Positions 1-6,855 of a DNA stretch of 15,138 bases are shown one piece after another (positions within the stretch are counted from its first letter, which is position 1; each line of letters begins with the position of its first letter). Origin of the DNA: JBAZWE01 sp041658605 (GTDB lineage Bacteria > Actinomycetota > Thermoleophilia > BMS3ABIN01). Below the pieces are notes generated by a model. It did no database searches and was not told the origin of the DNA. It saw only the letters and a program-made list of their open reading frames with translations. Position numbers and translations under genes: made by a program. The stretch is from assembly GCA_041658605.1 (NCBI GenBank), contig JBAZZU010000041.1, positions 1-15,138 on the forward strand. The letters run 5' to 3'.

Positions 1-2025
1 CTTGTCTATATTGACCGTTGCGGTCTTGTCCGGTGTTTCCAGGTTTCCGAGTACGTCTGTGGAATGGTAGGAGATCGTTGTAGTGCCTGGGTTGCTCACT
101 ACTACTGAAGTTCCGGTACCGCTGCCGAGACCGTTATCGCCTGACCAGCTGGTGCTGGCGCAGCCGCTGCCAGTCCCGTCGTCGCATGTAAGCGTGACGG
201 TGACATTAGCGTTCTGCCAGCCGCCGGGAGCGTTGTTTGATGTGGTCGGCGCCACGTTGTCTACATACAGGTAGCTGCGAGTTACTCTCAAGTTACCGGC
301 CATGTCCGCTACATATATATCTATTGGATGCGAACCCGTGGCAAGGTCCGGAGCGGTCGCATTACATTCCACGTGCGATGTAGTCGTAATCGGGCAATCC
401 ATCAGCATGTTCGAGACATCCAGATGGACCATGACGGAAGCGACGTCGACACCAGTTCCGCCGGCATCATCGCTGTAATCGGCGCGGATGACTGCGGTCG
501 GGCCCGTGATGAAACCGCTCGGCAGGATGTTGGTTATGGTCGGCAGGGTTATGTCGGCATCAGTCGTAAAGCTGATCGCCGTGCTGCTCGAGTTGGCCTG
601 GGCGTCATAGACGGTCAGTGTGCCGGTGTATATCGTGCCCGGAACGAGGCCGGTGAGCGCCGTAGTCTTGTTGACGTTAAGGACGGTATTGTTGACGTTG
701 ACCGCCGGCGCTCCGCCGCTGCCGGTGAGCGCTATCTTGCTGGTAGCGGGCTCGCTGGTGTTACGGATGACATTAGCGGTGTTGCGGCCGGTCGCGGCCG
801 TGCCGGTGGTGTTGTTGATAACCGGATTCACGGTGTCGACCTTGGCGGGAGTGGTCATTGCGGAAACAGTCAGCAGACTGAGAGTAGAGCCCTCAGCAAC
901 CTGTATGCCAGCAATTCCTGCGTTCCATGCTGGCAGACCGCCACTGATGAAGCTGTTGGCGGTACCTGCACCGTTCGCCATGGTGTAGCCGAGCATCTTG
1001 GCACCCTCGGCGACGATGCCGCCTACCATCGGGGTACGACTGGCGATGATCGTCGTCGCAGTCGGGCTTATGTTAGCCTGGCCGAGATCGAACACGCTGG
1101 TGATCGGTACCTGGATGTTGGCGCCGCCGACGCTGCTGACACCATTGGTCAGCGTGCCGGTCCTGACGTCCACTGTCTGTTGTGCGCCAGAAACAGTTGC
1201 GGTGACCGCGCCGTTACCGACGTTGCCGCCACCCTGACCAGGTGACAGAAGTGCCCACTCCGCCATGCAGCGAACCAGCTCTACGTCATTCGCCGCGCTG
1301 CCGCACTGCGCGTTGGTCGGGGCTGCAAATCCTCCAGCAGACGTTTCCGGACCCGCGCTTGTATTTGCTGCCGTGGAGGTGGCTAACGTGTTAGTCCAGC
1401 CATTGCGTCCCCACTTCATCGCGTAGACCTTGGGGATGCTGGCGTCACTCGCCAGGCCGCCGGTCTGGGCCAGATAACCGAAGGCGCCTGCTGTCGGAGC
1501 CTCAGTGTGGCCGGAGCCGCAGTAGACGATGACGTCGGTGCTGTAGCCGGCCGCCTTGTGGGCGTCGACCAGACCCTTGATATCGGCTACTGATGTGGTT
1601 AATAGGCAGTCACCAACGTCTGTCGTTACAGTATCTTTGCCGGTCCAGCGGCACCTGTAGCTGGTCCCCGGTATCAGGGTAGTCAGCTGCCTCAGGTTGT
1701 CCACCAGGATCGGCGCGTTGGCTGCGTCGTCGCCTTCGCCGAGATATGTGGCGTTATGAACAGGCGTTACCAGGTTGCCTCCGTTGTCCAGCCGGTCTTC
1801 TATTGCTACCTTGCCTTCAAGATAGCCAGCCTCGCCTTCATCGGCGGCGTTATACTGGTCGTTTAGATACTTGTCGACATAGCCGCGTACCTTTTCCCAC
1901 TGGGTGGAGTCCATGGCGCTGGCGTTATTGCTGGAGATTCCCGCCACCAGCGCCATAGCCACCAGAATGACTGGCACCAGCGTAAACGTCATATACTTGA
2001 TATGGGACTGACTTTTTCTGCTCAT
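1..2025 (-). CDS. Exported tandem-rhodanese surface protein with Ig/FnIII-like modules (3' end outside the window)
   Basis: Reading from the ATG at 2025, the frame stays open for 675 codons to the window edge, so the C-terminus is missing. Residues 1-37 form a signal peptide: basic start, hydrophobic stretch, then NNASA with likely cleavage after A37. Residues about 95-210 look like a rhodanese domain: PILVD (D109), IPGTSYRCRW, and an active-site-like loop VYCGSGHTEA with C169. Residues about 265-372 look like a second rhodanese domain (TVDVRT at 284-289, IIASRTP at 326-332, GGLPAWNAG), with serine S329 where cysteine is expected. Then come an FnIII-like module (396-488), an Ig-like module with a D-x-AGN motif (490-588) and the start of a third module after VDNVAPTT (590 onward) that resembles OmpL47-type Ig-like repeats. 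The start is supported by GGAGG at 2035-2039, 9 nt upstream. Family knowledge suggests sulfur transfer or sulfane-sulfur binding outside the membrane, perhaps wall-attached, but the anchor is not visible. The gene stands alone after guaA. Domain calls are from motifs only. Confidence 0.8.
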   Translation of the reverse strand, partial: MSRKSQSHIKYMTFTLVPVILVAMALVAGISSNNASAMDSTQWEKVRGYVDKYLNDQYNAADEGEAGYLEGKVAIEDRLDNGGNLVTPVHNATYLGEGDDAANAPILVDNLRQLTTLIPGTSYRCRWTGKDTVTTDVGDCLLTTSVADIKGLVDAHKAAGYSTDVIVYCGSGHTEAPTAGAFGYLAQTGGLASDASIPKVYAMKWGRNGWTNTLATSTAANTSAGPETSAGGFAAPTNAQCGSAANDVELVRCMAEWALLSPGQGGGNVGNGAVTATVSGAQQTVDVRTGTLTNGVSSVGGANIQVPITSVFDLGQANISPTATTIIASRTPMVGGIVAEGAKMLGYTMANGAGTANSFISGGLPAWNAGIAGIQVAEGSTLSLLTVSAMTTPAKVDTVNPVINNTTGTAATGRNTANVIRNTSEPATSKIALTGSGGAPAVNVNNTVLNVNKTTALTGLVPGTIYTGTLTVYDAQANSSSTAISFTTDADITLPTITNILPSGFITGPTAVIRADYSDDAGGTGVDVASVMVHLDVSNMLMDCPITTTSHVECNATAPDLATGSHPIDIYVADMAGNLRVTRSYLYVDNVAPTTSNNAPGGWQNANVTVTLTCDDGTGSGCASTSWSGDNGLGSGTGTSVVVSNPGTTTISYHSTDVLGNLETPDKTATVNIDK

Positions 2026-2077
2026 TGTTTTTTTCCTCCGGATGTTGGGATTGTTCCGTGCGCGAGATAAATGTTCT

Positions 2078-2096
2078 CAGATTTCAAATCTGTCAA
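2078..2096 (-). promoter_or_regulatory. Putative promoter/operator of the rhodanese surface protein gene
   Basis: On the minus strand a consensus -35 hexamer TTGACA (plus 2091-2096) is followed at once by a perfect 15-nt palindrome CAGATTTCAAATCTG (2078-2092), which overlaps the last two bases of the -35 and fills most of the spacer. The -10 is poor (ATTTAT-like around 2066-2071). The arrangement is what a repressor site overlapping a promoter looks like, but the regulator is unknown. Confidence 0.4.
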
Positions 2097-2103
2097 AACT
2101 GTG

Positions 2104-2326
2104 ATTAAAAAAACCTCTGGCGATATTTAGAGTTACTTATAGGTGGGGGAGTCCTGCGCAAGCCTCCAGTCAGAATCTGCTCTAAAGCCCGCACCCCCAC
2201 AGAGCAGGGAGGTCAAACGATCAGCCATTTCCTACCTGGATTGTCATGCAGTGGGGTAAATGAACCAGACTACAAATTCCCGGTGGAACCGCTCTATCTC
2301 TCAGTGGCACCCCCCGGCACATGAGA
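2104..2326 (-). ncRNA. Candidate structured RNA or regulatory leader
   Basis: This non-coding stretch between guaA and the rhodanese gene folds better as minus-strand RNA. Visible elements in transcript order: a hairpin GGUG/CACC with a 2x2 internal loop (about 2280-2310); CAGGUAGG pairing with CCUCCCUG over an 18-nt loop (one mismatch, about 2205-2238); GUGGGGG/CCCCCAC (2194-2200 with 2143-2149) enclosing a helix of GCGGGCUUU with the GGAGGCUUGC segment (2184-2192 with 2158-2167) that uses several G-U pairs; and a terminator-like hairpin with seven U (2107-2134). The G-U pairs become A-C mismatches on the plus strand, favouring minus-strand transcription. A possible promoter lies upstream: TTGACC (2357-2362), 18-nt spacer, TACCAT (2333-2338). 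It matches no RNA family I can name; 6S, tmRNA, SRP, RNase P and cobalamin riboswitch were considered and lack their conserved cores. It could be a free RNA or a leader of the rhodanese gene. Confidence 0.4.
2107..2134 (-). terminator. Weak intrinsic terminator-like hairpin
   Basis: On the minus strand AACTCT pairs with AGAGGTT (one bulged G, 10-nt loop) and is followed by seven T (plus A-run 2107-2113). It sits after the structured RNA candidate and just before the TTGACA promoter of the surface protein gene. It could end a separate RNA or act as an attenuator. Confidence 0.4.
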
Positions 2327-2386
2327 TAGTTAATGGTACTACGTATACGATAATCGGGTCAATAGGAGGAGGAAGTTCATGCTGGC

Positions 2387-2478
2387 GGGATTCTTCGTCG
2401 CTACGCTCCTCAGAATGACACCCACGTCGTCCTGAGCGACGCCTTTGTCACCCGGAGCCGCAGGCGAAGGGTCTCGCT
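2387..2478. repeat. Interspersed palindromic repeat cluster (left copy)
   Basis: Units share the scaffold TCAT(T/C)CTGAG - short stem-loop - CGAAG(A/G)(A/G)TC. One unit is on the minus strand (2389-2420, TGTCATTCTGAG...GAAGAATC), one degenerate unit on plus (2446-2476, GTCACCCGGAG-CCGCAGG-CGAAGGGTCTC), and a partial unit lies between (GTCGTCCTGAGCGACGCC, about 2426-2443). Related units recur at 14768-14891. They lie downstream of the guaA stop codon. No coding potential is evident; an 18-codon frame at 2379 with a good SD-like upstream is inside the repeat. Confidence 0.65.
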
Positions 2479-2529
2479 ACAGATTCGGGGACACATGCTG
2501 ATTTACAACGGGGCGAACGGTTAAGTTGC

Positions 2530-4059
2530 TTATTCCCACTCGATCGTGCTGGGTGGCTTCGATGAGATATCCAGCGCAACCCTGTTAATGCCCGGGACTT
2601 CGTTAATAATGCGGTTGGAGATAGTCTCCAGCAGGTCGTACGGAAGCCGCGCCCAGTCCGCCGTCATGGCGTCTTCACTGGTGACGGCCCGGATGATGAT
2701 GGGGTAGGCGTATGTGCGCTCGTCGCCCATGACGCCGACGCTCCTGATGCCGGGAAGCACGCAGAACGACTGCCACAGCTCGCGGTAAAGCCCGGCGCGC
2801 CGGACCTCTTCCTGCAGGATGAAATCAGCCTCCCGGAGGATATCGAGCCGCTCCCGGGTCACCTCGCCGATGATGCGGATAGCCAGGCCGGGACCCGGGA
2901 AAGGCTGGCGCCAGACCATGTTGTCGGGCAGCCCCAGTTCTCCCGCCACGTTCCTGACCTCGTCCTTAAAGATATGCCGCAGCGGTTCCACCAGGTCGAG
3001 GTCCATATCTTCGGGCAGCCCGCCGACATTGTGGTGCGATTTTATCTTCGCCGCGTCGCGGGTGCCGCTCTCGATGACATCCGAGTATAAAGTGCCCTGA
3101 ACCAGGAATCGCGCACCTTCCAGCTTGCGCGCCTCTTCCTCGAATATGCGGATGAACTCTTCGCCGATTATCTTACGTTTCTTCTCGGGATCGGTCACAC
3201 CCGCGAGCTTGCCGATGAAGCGCTCCTGGGCCTGTATATGTATGAGGGGAACGTGGAAATGGTTCTCGAAGGCGTCGATGACCTGTTCGGCTTCGTTCTT
3301 CCTCAGCAGCCCGTGGTCGACGAAGATGCAGGTCAGGTTGTCGCGCACCGCCCGGTAGACCAGCAGCGCCGCGGTAGAGGAATCGACTCCGCCCGAAAGG
3401 CCGCAGATGACTTTTTCGTCACCGACCTGCTCGTTTATGGCAGTCACCGAATCCTCGATAATCGATACCACGGTCCAGCTCGGCGTGCATTTACAGGCTT
3501 CAAAGAGGAAGTTCTTGAGGATGTCCGTGCCGTAGGGCGTATGCACGACTTCCGGGTGGCACTGGATTCCGAAGAGGCTGCGGTCGGTGTTCTCCATGAC
3601 AGCGACCGGAGAACTCTCCGTGGTGCCGGTAATCTCGAAGCCGTCGGGCGGCGTCGTCACCGAGTCGCGGTGGCTCATCCAGCATGTCTGGGTTGCTGGC
3701 AGGTCGTCGAACAGTACTACTTCTTTAGTCACAGTCAGCTCGGTCTTGCCGAACTCGCTCTTGCCGGTGCGCGTTACTTCTCCGCCCAGGCTGTGAGCCA
3801 TGACCTGCATGCCGTAGCAGATGCCGAGAACGGGGATGCCCAGCTCGAATATCGCCGGGTCCAGTTCAAGGGCGTCGTCGGCATAAACACTGGCGGGGCC
3901 GCCGGAAAGGATCAGGCCCCTGGGTTTGCGCGCCGCGATCTCTGAAACCGGCGTATCGTAGGGGATCATGTCGGAGTAAACACGGCACTCCCGTACGCGC
4001 CGGGCGATAAGCTGGCTGTATTGAGCTCCGAAGTCGAGTACGAGGACTGTTTCCATCAT
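2530..4059 (-). CDS. guaA: GMP synthase (glutamine-hydrolysing)
   Basis: This enzyme aminates XMP to GMP using ATP and glutamine, the last step of de novo GMP synthesis in the cytoplasm. The 509-aa length is normal. The N-terminal class I amidotransferase domain has the SGGP loop (52-55), nucleophile C81 in GICYGMQ, and H168/E170 in QCHPE. The ATP pyrophosphatase domain has the P-loop SGGVDSS (222-228). The C-terminal dimerisation domain carries QPFPGPGLAIR, and the protein ends with the usual KPPSTIEWE. It lies 16 nt after the stop codon of the epimerase-like gene on the same strand. No Shine-Dalgarno is present on the coding strand; instead TATAAT (plus 4068-4073) ends 8 nt before the first ATG, so a leaderless transcript starting near the initiation codon is possible. 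Two adjacent ATGs (4059 and 4056) leave the exact start ambiguous by one codon. Confidence 0.98.
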   Translation of the reverse strand: MMETVLVLDFGAQYSQLIARRVRECRVYSDMIPYDTPVSEIAARKPRGLILSGGPASVYADDALELDPAIFELGIPVLGICYGMQVMAHSLGGEVTRTGKSEFGKTELTVTKEVVLFDDLPATQTCWMSHRDSVTTPPDGFEITGTTESSPVAVMENTDRSLFGIQCHPEVVHTPYGTDILKNFLFEACKCTPSWTVVSIIEDSVTAINEQVGDEKVICGLSGGVDSSTAALLVYRAVRDNLTCIFVDHGLLRKNEAEQVIDAFENHFHVPLIHIQAQERFIGKLAGVTDPEKKRKIIGEEFIRIFEEEARKLEGARFLVQGTLYSDVIESGTRDAAKIKSHHNVGGLPEDMDLDLVEPLRHIFKDEVRNVAGELGLPDNMVWRQPFPGPGLAIRIIGEVTRERLDILREADFILQEEVRRAGLYRELWQSFCVLPGIRSVGVMGDERTYAYPIIIRAVTSEDAMTADWARLPYDLLETISNRIINEVPGINRVALDISSKPPSTIEWE

Positions 4060-4067
4060 TGGAGGCT

Positions 4068-4073
4068 ATTATA
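4068..4073 (-). promoter_or_regulatory. Possible -10 element of a leaderless guaA transcript
   Basis: A perfect TATAAT on the minus strand lies in the 16-nt gap between the epimerase stop and guaA, 8 nt before the guaA ATG. That spacing would place the transcription start at or next to the initiation codon. No convincing -35 is seen 16-18 nt upstream. Confidence 0.35.
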
Positions 4074-4075
4074 TA

Positions 4076-4981
4076 TCAACGCAAACTCCCGGACATCATC
4101 TCGATAATTCCCTTCCTGAATTCCACCGGCTCGACGCCTAATTCCCCGCGCATGGCATCTATATCACAAATATTATCCTTCATCAACATAGCCAGCTGGT
4201 CCAGGGTCAGCAGAGGTTTCGACATCAGGCGTTCGCTGAGCCATGCCACCGGCTTGACCAGCGCCACCGGCGCGTGGAACTTCAGCCGCTTCTTACCCAT
4301 AACTTCGCAAAGGACATCGATTATCTCGTTATAGGTATACGAATCAGGACCACCAAGATCATACGTCCTGTCAACCGCCTTATCGTTACCGAGGCATCCC
4401 GAGAAACATGCCGCCACGTCAAAAACGGATATGGGTTGCATCCGGTAGCGCCCGTTGCCAATCACGGGAATCACCGGCATCAATCGCACCTGGCGCTGCA
4501 GCATCTTAAAAAGCTCACTTCCGGGTCCGTATATTGTCGAGGGACGGAATAGCGTAAAGTGAAGGCCGCTGGTGCGGACAGCCTCTTCCGCCTTCCATTT
4601 GCTTTTATGGTAGGCGCTTTCTGCCTCGGGTCCGGTTCCGAGGGCGCTCATGAAGACGAAACGCTTCGCGCCGGCAACGGCAGCCGCGGCGAGCGCGTTC
4701 ATTGTTCCCATTACGTGGACCTGCTGAAAGGAAGCATCGCGGCGTTCGAAGATGATGCCCACAAGATGGACGAAAGCTTCGCATCCCCCAACCGCGCCCG
4801 CGAATGAATCAGCGTCAAGGATGTTCCCTACCGTAAGTTCGGCTCCGAGACCGCGCAGATGGTCTGAATCCGCGCCTTCCTCATCACGCACCAGGCACCT
4901 GACACTGTGGCCGTCATCAAGGAGCCGCGCCGCTACGTGGCGGCCGACGAATCCCGTAGCGCCTGTCAGGAATACATTAAT
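4076..4981 (-). CDS. NAD(P)-binding epimerase-like protein (atypical SDR, NDUFA9-like)
   Basis: A Rossmann-fold protein of about 301 aa. With the start proposed here it begins MNVFLTGATGFVGRHV, giving the NAD(P)-binding motif GATGFVG at 7-13; further motifs are S112 in VFMSALG, YHKSK (Y124, K128) and FRPSTIYGPG. These fit atypical/extended short-chain dehydrogenases such as the NDUFA9-like group, often of unknown substrate. The glycine-rich strand can be translated only if initiation is at ATT (4981-4979): an in-frame TAG lies at 4987-4985 and no ATG, GTG or TTG occurs before the GTG at 4891, which would delete the cofactor motif. The ATT overlaps the cobT stop TAA, so translational coupling is likely; a GAGG lies about 12 nt upstream. 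The substrate cannot be told from the sequence. Function class is confident, start codon moderately so. Confidence 0.85.
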   Translation of the reverse strand: MNVFLTGATGFVGRHVAARLLDDGHSVRCLVRDEEGADSDHLRGLGAELTVGNILDADSFAGAVGGCEAFVHLVGIIFERRDASFQQVHVMGTMNALAAAAVAGAKRFVFMSALGTGPEAESAYHKSKWKAEEAVRTSGLHFTLFRPSTIYGPGSELFKMLQRQVRLMPVIPVIGNGRYRMQPISVFDVAACFSGCLGNDKAVDRTYDLGGPDSYTYNEIIDVLCEVMGKKRLKFHAPVALVKPVAWLSERLMSKPLLTLDQLAMLMKDNICDIDAMRGELGVEPVEFRKGIIEMMSGSLR

Positions 4982-6047
4982 GTTCTACTTCAGCCTCGTT
5001 CTTCTCCGCCACACCCGCCTCGGCGAACGTCGCCATCTCAGAAAGCACCTTGCAGCTGGCTTCGACAAGACTGGCCGCCATTGCAGCGCCGGTGCCCTCA
5101 CCGAGCCGCATGTTCATGAAAAGCATGGGCTTGAGCCCCAGCTCTTCAAGCATGAGCTTGTGGCCGGGCTCGACGCTGACGTGCGAAGCGATCATATAAG
5201 CCTTGCTTGCGGGGCAGATGCTCGCCGCCACCAGTGCCGCCGCGCTGGAGATGAACCCGTCGATGATCACCGGCACGCGGTTCGCCGCCGCGGCGAGGAT
5301 CACACCCGCAAGTCCACCGATCTCCAGGCCGCCGACTTTGGCGAGGACGTCCAGGCCGTCTTCGCTGTCGGGCTGGTTGATGCGTATCGCCCGGCGGATG
5401 ACCTCTTTTTTCTGCTCCAGGGCTCCCGGGCCGATACCGGTGCCGCGGCCGACGCTGTGATCGAGTGAAACGCCTGAGAAAACTGTCAGGATCGCGCTGC
5501 TGGGAGTGGTGTTTCCGATGCCCATGTCGCCCGTGCCCAGGAGGCTGGCTCCGGCGGCTATCTCCGCCTCAGCAATCTCGATGCCGGTTTCGACGGTCTG
5601 TATGGCCTCAGCCCGCGTCATTGCCGGGCCGACAGCCATGTTGGACGTGCCCGGGCGGATTTTTCTGCTGATGATACCCTCAACCTCTACCTGAGCTGCA
5701 ACCCCGATGTCCACAACCCTTACTTCCGCGCCGGAATGACGGGCCAGGACGTTGATTCCGGCACCGCCGGCCACGAAGTTGGCGACCATCTGCGGAGTGA
5801 CCTCCTGCGGGAAGGCGCTGACGCCCTCATCGACGACCCCGTGGTCGCCCGCCATCACAATGATCACTTTTTTGGAGACATACGGAAGCGGCTGCCCCTG
5901 GATGCCGGCCATCTGGATGGAAAGCTCCTCCAGGACTCCCAGGCTGCCCTGCGGCTTGGTGAGCTGGTCCTGGCGCTCGCGCGCCTGCCGCATCGATACT
6001 TCATCGAGCGCGGTTATGCGCGAAATCGTTGTCTTTAATCTGTCCAT
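4977..6047 (-). CDS. cobT: Nicotinate-nucleotide--dimethylbenzimidazole phosphoribosyltransferase
   Basis: CobT transfers phosphoribose from nicotinate mononucleotide to dimethylbenzimidazole (or another base) to make the alpha-ribazole phosphate of the cobamide lower ligand. The 356-aa length is typical. Visible family motifs: LTKPQGSLGVLE (29-40), MAGDHGV (65-71), GTGDMGIGNTT (171-181), and LGEGTGAA with the catalytic glutamate at E317, the same number as in the well-studied Salmonella enzyme. The start is supported by AGGAGG (plus 6053-6058) with a good spacing. It overlaps the downstream epimerase-like gene at its stop codon and lies 33 nt after the membrane-protein gene. No other cobalamin gene is in the window, so it may be used for salvage or lower-ligand remodelling, or the rest of the pathway lies elsewhere. 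Confidence 0.97.
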   Translation of the reverse strand: MDRLKTTISRITALDEVSMRQARERQDQLTKPQGSLGVLEELSIQMAGIQGQPLPYVSKKVIIVMAGDHGVVDEGVSAFPQEVTPQMVANFVAGGAGINVLARHSGAEVRVVDIGVAAQVEVEGIISRKIRPGTSNMAVGPAMTRAEAIQTVETGIEIAEAEIAAGASLLGTGDMGIGNTTPSSAILTVFSGVSLDHSVGRGTGIGPGALEQKKEVIRRAIRINQPDSEDGLDVLAKVGGLEIGGLAGVILAAAANRVPVIIDGFISSAAALVAASICPASKAYMIASHVSVEPGHKLMLEELGLKPMLFMNMRLGEGTGAAMAASLVEASCKVLSEMATFAEAGVAEKNEAEVEH

Positions 6048-6080
6048 TCGTTCCTCCTGGTTAGCTATGATCCAAACATG

Positions 6081-6506
6081 TCATTTTTCTCCGCGGCACA
6101 TCGATACCGCGAGCATCAGAGCCGCAATCGATACTAGCGACTGTGTCAAAAGCCTGACGCGGTACTCTCCCGCGCTGGGGATCCTGATTGAATGGAAAGG
6201 CTGGTTGTGGGAAATGAACCACCGCCGCCGGCCTCGTTTCGCGTCAGTCCAGGGCAGGACATGCTCAAAGTCCGGAAGCACGCCGCCAACTGCGCATAAA
6301 AAAGATGGTGATGTATAACCGCAACTGCTTCCCACGATTCCCAGCATGATCAAGACCAGCGCTCCTTCGGCCTTGTGCGCCGAGACGTCCTTGTGCGGCA
6401 CCAGGTCCAGAACGGCATGCAGCGCAACTCCGGTGGCCAGAGCTTTTACCGGACTTCTGAAGAGCAGGCCTACCGCAGCGTTGAGGCAAGCATGTGGAAT
6501 CAGCAT
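6081..6506 (-). CDS. Small membrane protein with His/Asp motifs, unknown function
   Basis: A 141-aa hydrophobic protein with about three membrane-spanning stretches (roughly 8-35, 50-75 and 117-135). Polar residues are grouped in a metal-ligand-like pattern: H30-x3-D34-x2-PH38, GGVLPD (74-79) followed by EH (81-82), and SHNQPFH (H100, H105). This recalls YdjM/DUF457-type membrane-bound putative metal-dependent hydrolases, but the match is by motif style only. The ATG at 6506 is chosen; a TTG one codon upstream (6509) is equally possible. GAGGAG (about 6519-6524) is the ribosome binding site. The gene is followed after 33 nt by cobT on the same strand, so they are probably cotranscribed. A role linked to cobamide synthesis is unproven. 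Confidence 0.7.
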   Translation of the reverse strand: MLIPHACLNAAVGLLFRSPVKALATGVALHAVLDLVPHKDVSAHKAEGALVLIMLGIVGSSCGYTSPSFLCAVGGVLPDFEHVLPWTDAKRGRRRWFISHNQPFHSIRIPSAGEYRVRLLTQSLVSIAALMLAVSMCRGEK

Positions 6507-6728
6507 CAATTGGGGAAATCTCCTCTGGTGGACATTGATCAGCCAGCCGTATGTGAGGCAATATTTTTCATTATTCGCATTATAAAAGCAACCCGGGCCG
6601 CCGAAGGCCAGTGATCGGCATGATTGCCGGATCCGCGGTCATCGGTATCAAGCGGTCCGGCCCGCCCGGCTCAGGATATCAGGGAAATACCTGACCCTAT
6701 TTAGTGGATTTAATCATCGCGCATTTGC
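6507..6728. other. Intergenic region between the divergent membrane-protein and Asp-rich protein genes
   Basis: No convincing gene is seen. On the minus strand a TATAAT (plus 6579-6584) could be the -10 for the membrane-protein/cobT run, without a recognisable -35. A small hairpin TCAGG-GAAATA-CCTGA lies at 6679-6694, followed by CCCTATTTAG, which resembles flanks seen around REP-type palindromes, but nothing else supports a mobile element. Confidence 0.4.
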
Positions 6729-6734
6729 TATAAT
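6726..6734 (+). promoter_or_regulatory. Extended -10 promoter (TGCTATAAT)
   Basis: A perfect TATAAT (6729-6734) is preceded by TG one base away, an extended -10. The -35 region is weak (GGATTT-like, 17 nt upstream), as is common with extended -10 promoters. A start near 6741 would run directly into the terminator hairpin at 6752-6798 and then to the gene at 6852. The same TTGCTATAATT string occurs on the minus strand at the phosphatase operon (9612-9621). Confidence 0.6.
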
Positions 6735-6751
6735 TTGTGTCCAGGCTTTTG

Positions 6752-6798
6752 AACGGGTGCAGGAGCGGCGGTATATGCGTTCCCGCGTCCGTTTTTTT
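6752..6798 (+). terminator. Strong intrinsic terminator inside a 5' leader (attenuator or tiny RNA end)
   Basis: Bases 6752-6767 pair with 6778-6793 (15 pairs including three G-U, one A-C mismatch, 10-nt loop), and a T7 run (6792-6798) follows. It lies only about 11 nt after the predicted start of the transcript from 6726-6734, with no upstream plus-strand gene to terminate. A second TATAAG (6806-6811) downstream might be a separate promoter for the following gene. Confidence 0.65.
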
Positions 6799-6822
6799 GT
6801 CTGGGTATAAGGAAAGAAATCT

Positions 6823-6855
6823 ATGGACTACCGCGGAAAGGGGGTGTTTGCGTGA
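6823..6855 (+). CDS. Possible 10-codon leader peptide
   Basis: ATG at 6823 with AAGGA 9 nt upstream opens a frame reading MDYRGKGVFA, whose TGA stop overlaps the GTG start of the secreted Asp-rich protein (GTGA, 6852-6855). The overlap would allow translational coupling. It follows the leader terminator. Such a short frame can arise by chance, and coding is supported only by spacing and overlap. Confidence 0.25.
   Translation: MDYRGKGVFA

Noticed and set aside
328..1245. 305-codon open frame on the plus strand
   Set aside because: It is antisense to the exported rhodanese protein, whose frame has a signal peptide, recognisable domains and a Shine-Dalgarno; the plus frame has low-complexity Arg/Gly/Asp content and no recognisable motif.
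2230..2340. Cobalamin riboswitch suggested by GCCACTG and GGGAA on the minus strand
   Set aside because: The upstream GGUG/AAUCC elements and downstream AGUCAGGAGACC core are absent, and the neighbouring gene is not cobalamin related.
2379..2435. 18-codon frame with a strong AGGAGG-like site upstream
   Set aside because: Most of it is translated palindromic repeat; no hydrophobic or conserved pattern, so the purine-rich tract is probably coincidental.
3238..3945. 235-codon plus-strand frame
   Set aside because: Antisense shadow of guaA, whose motifs are all intact.
4752..5468. 238-codon plus-strand frame across two genes
   Set aside because: Antisense to cobT and the epimerase-like gene; no motif or ribosome binding site.
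6600..6720. Remnant of a REP-type transposase locus suggested by TCAGG...CCTGACCCTATTT
   Set aside because: Only one small hairpin and a short similar flank; no transposase frame and no second copy in the window.
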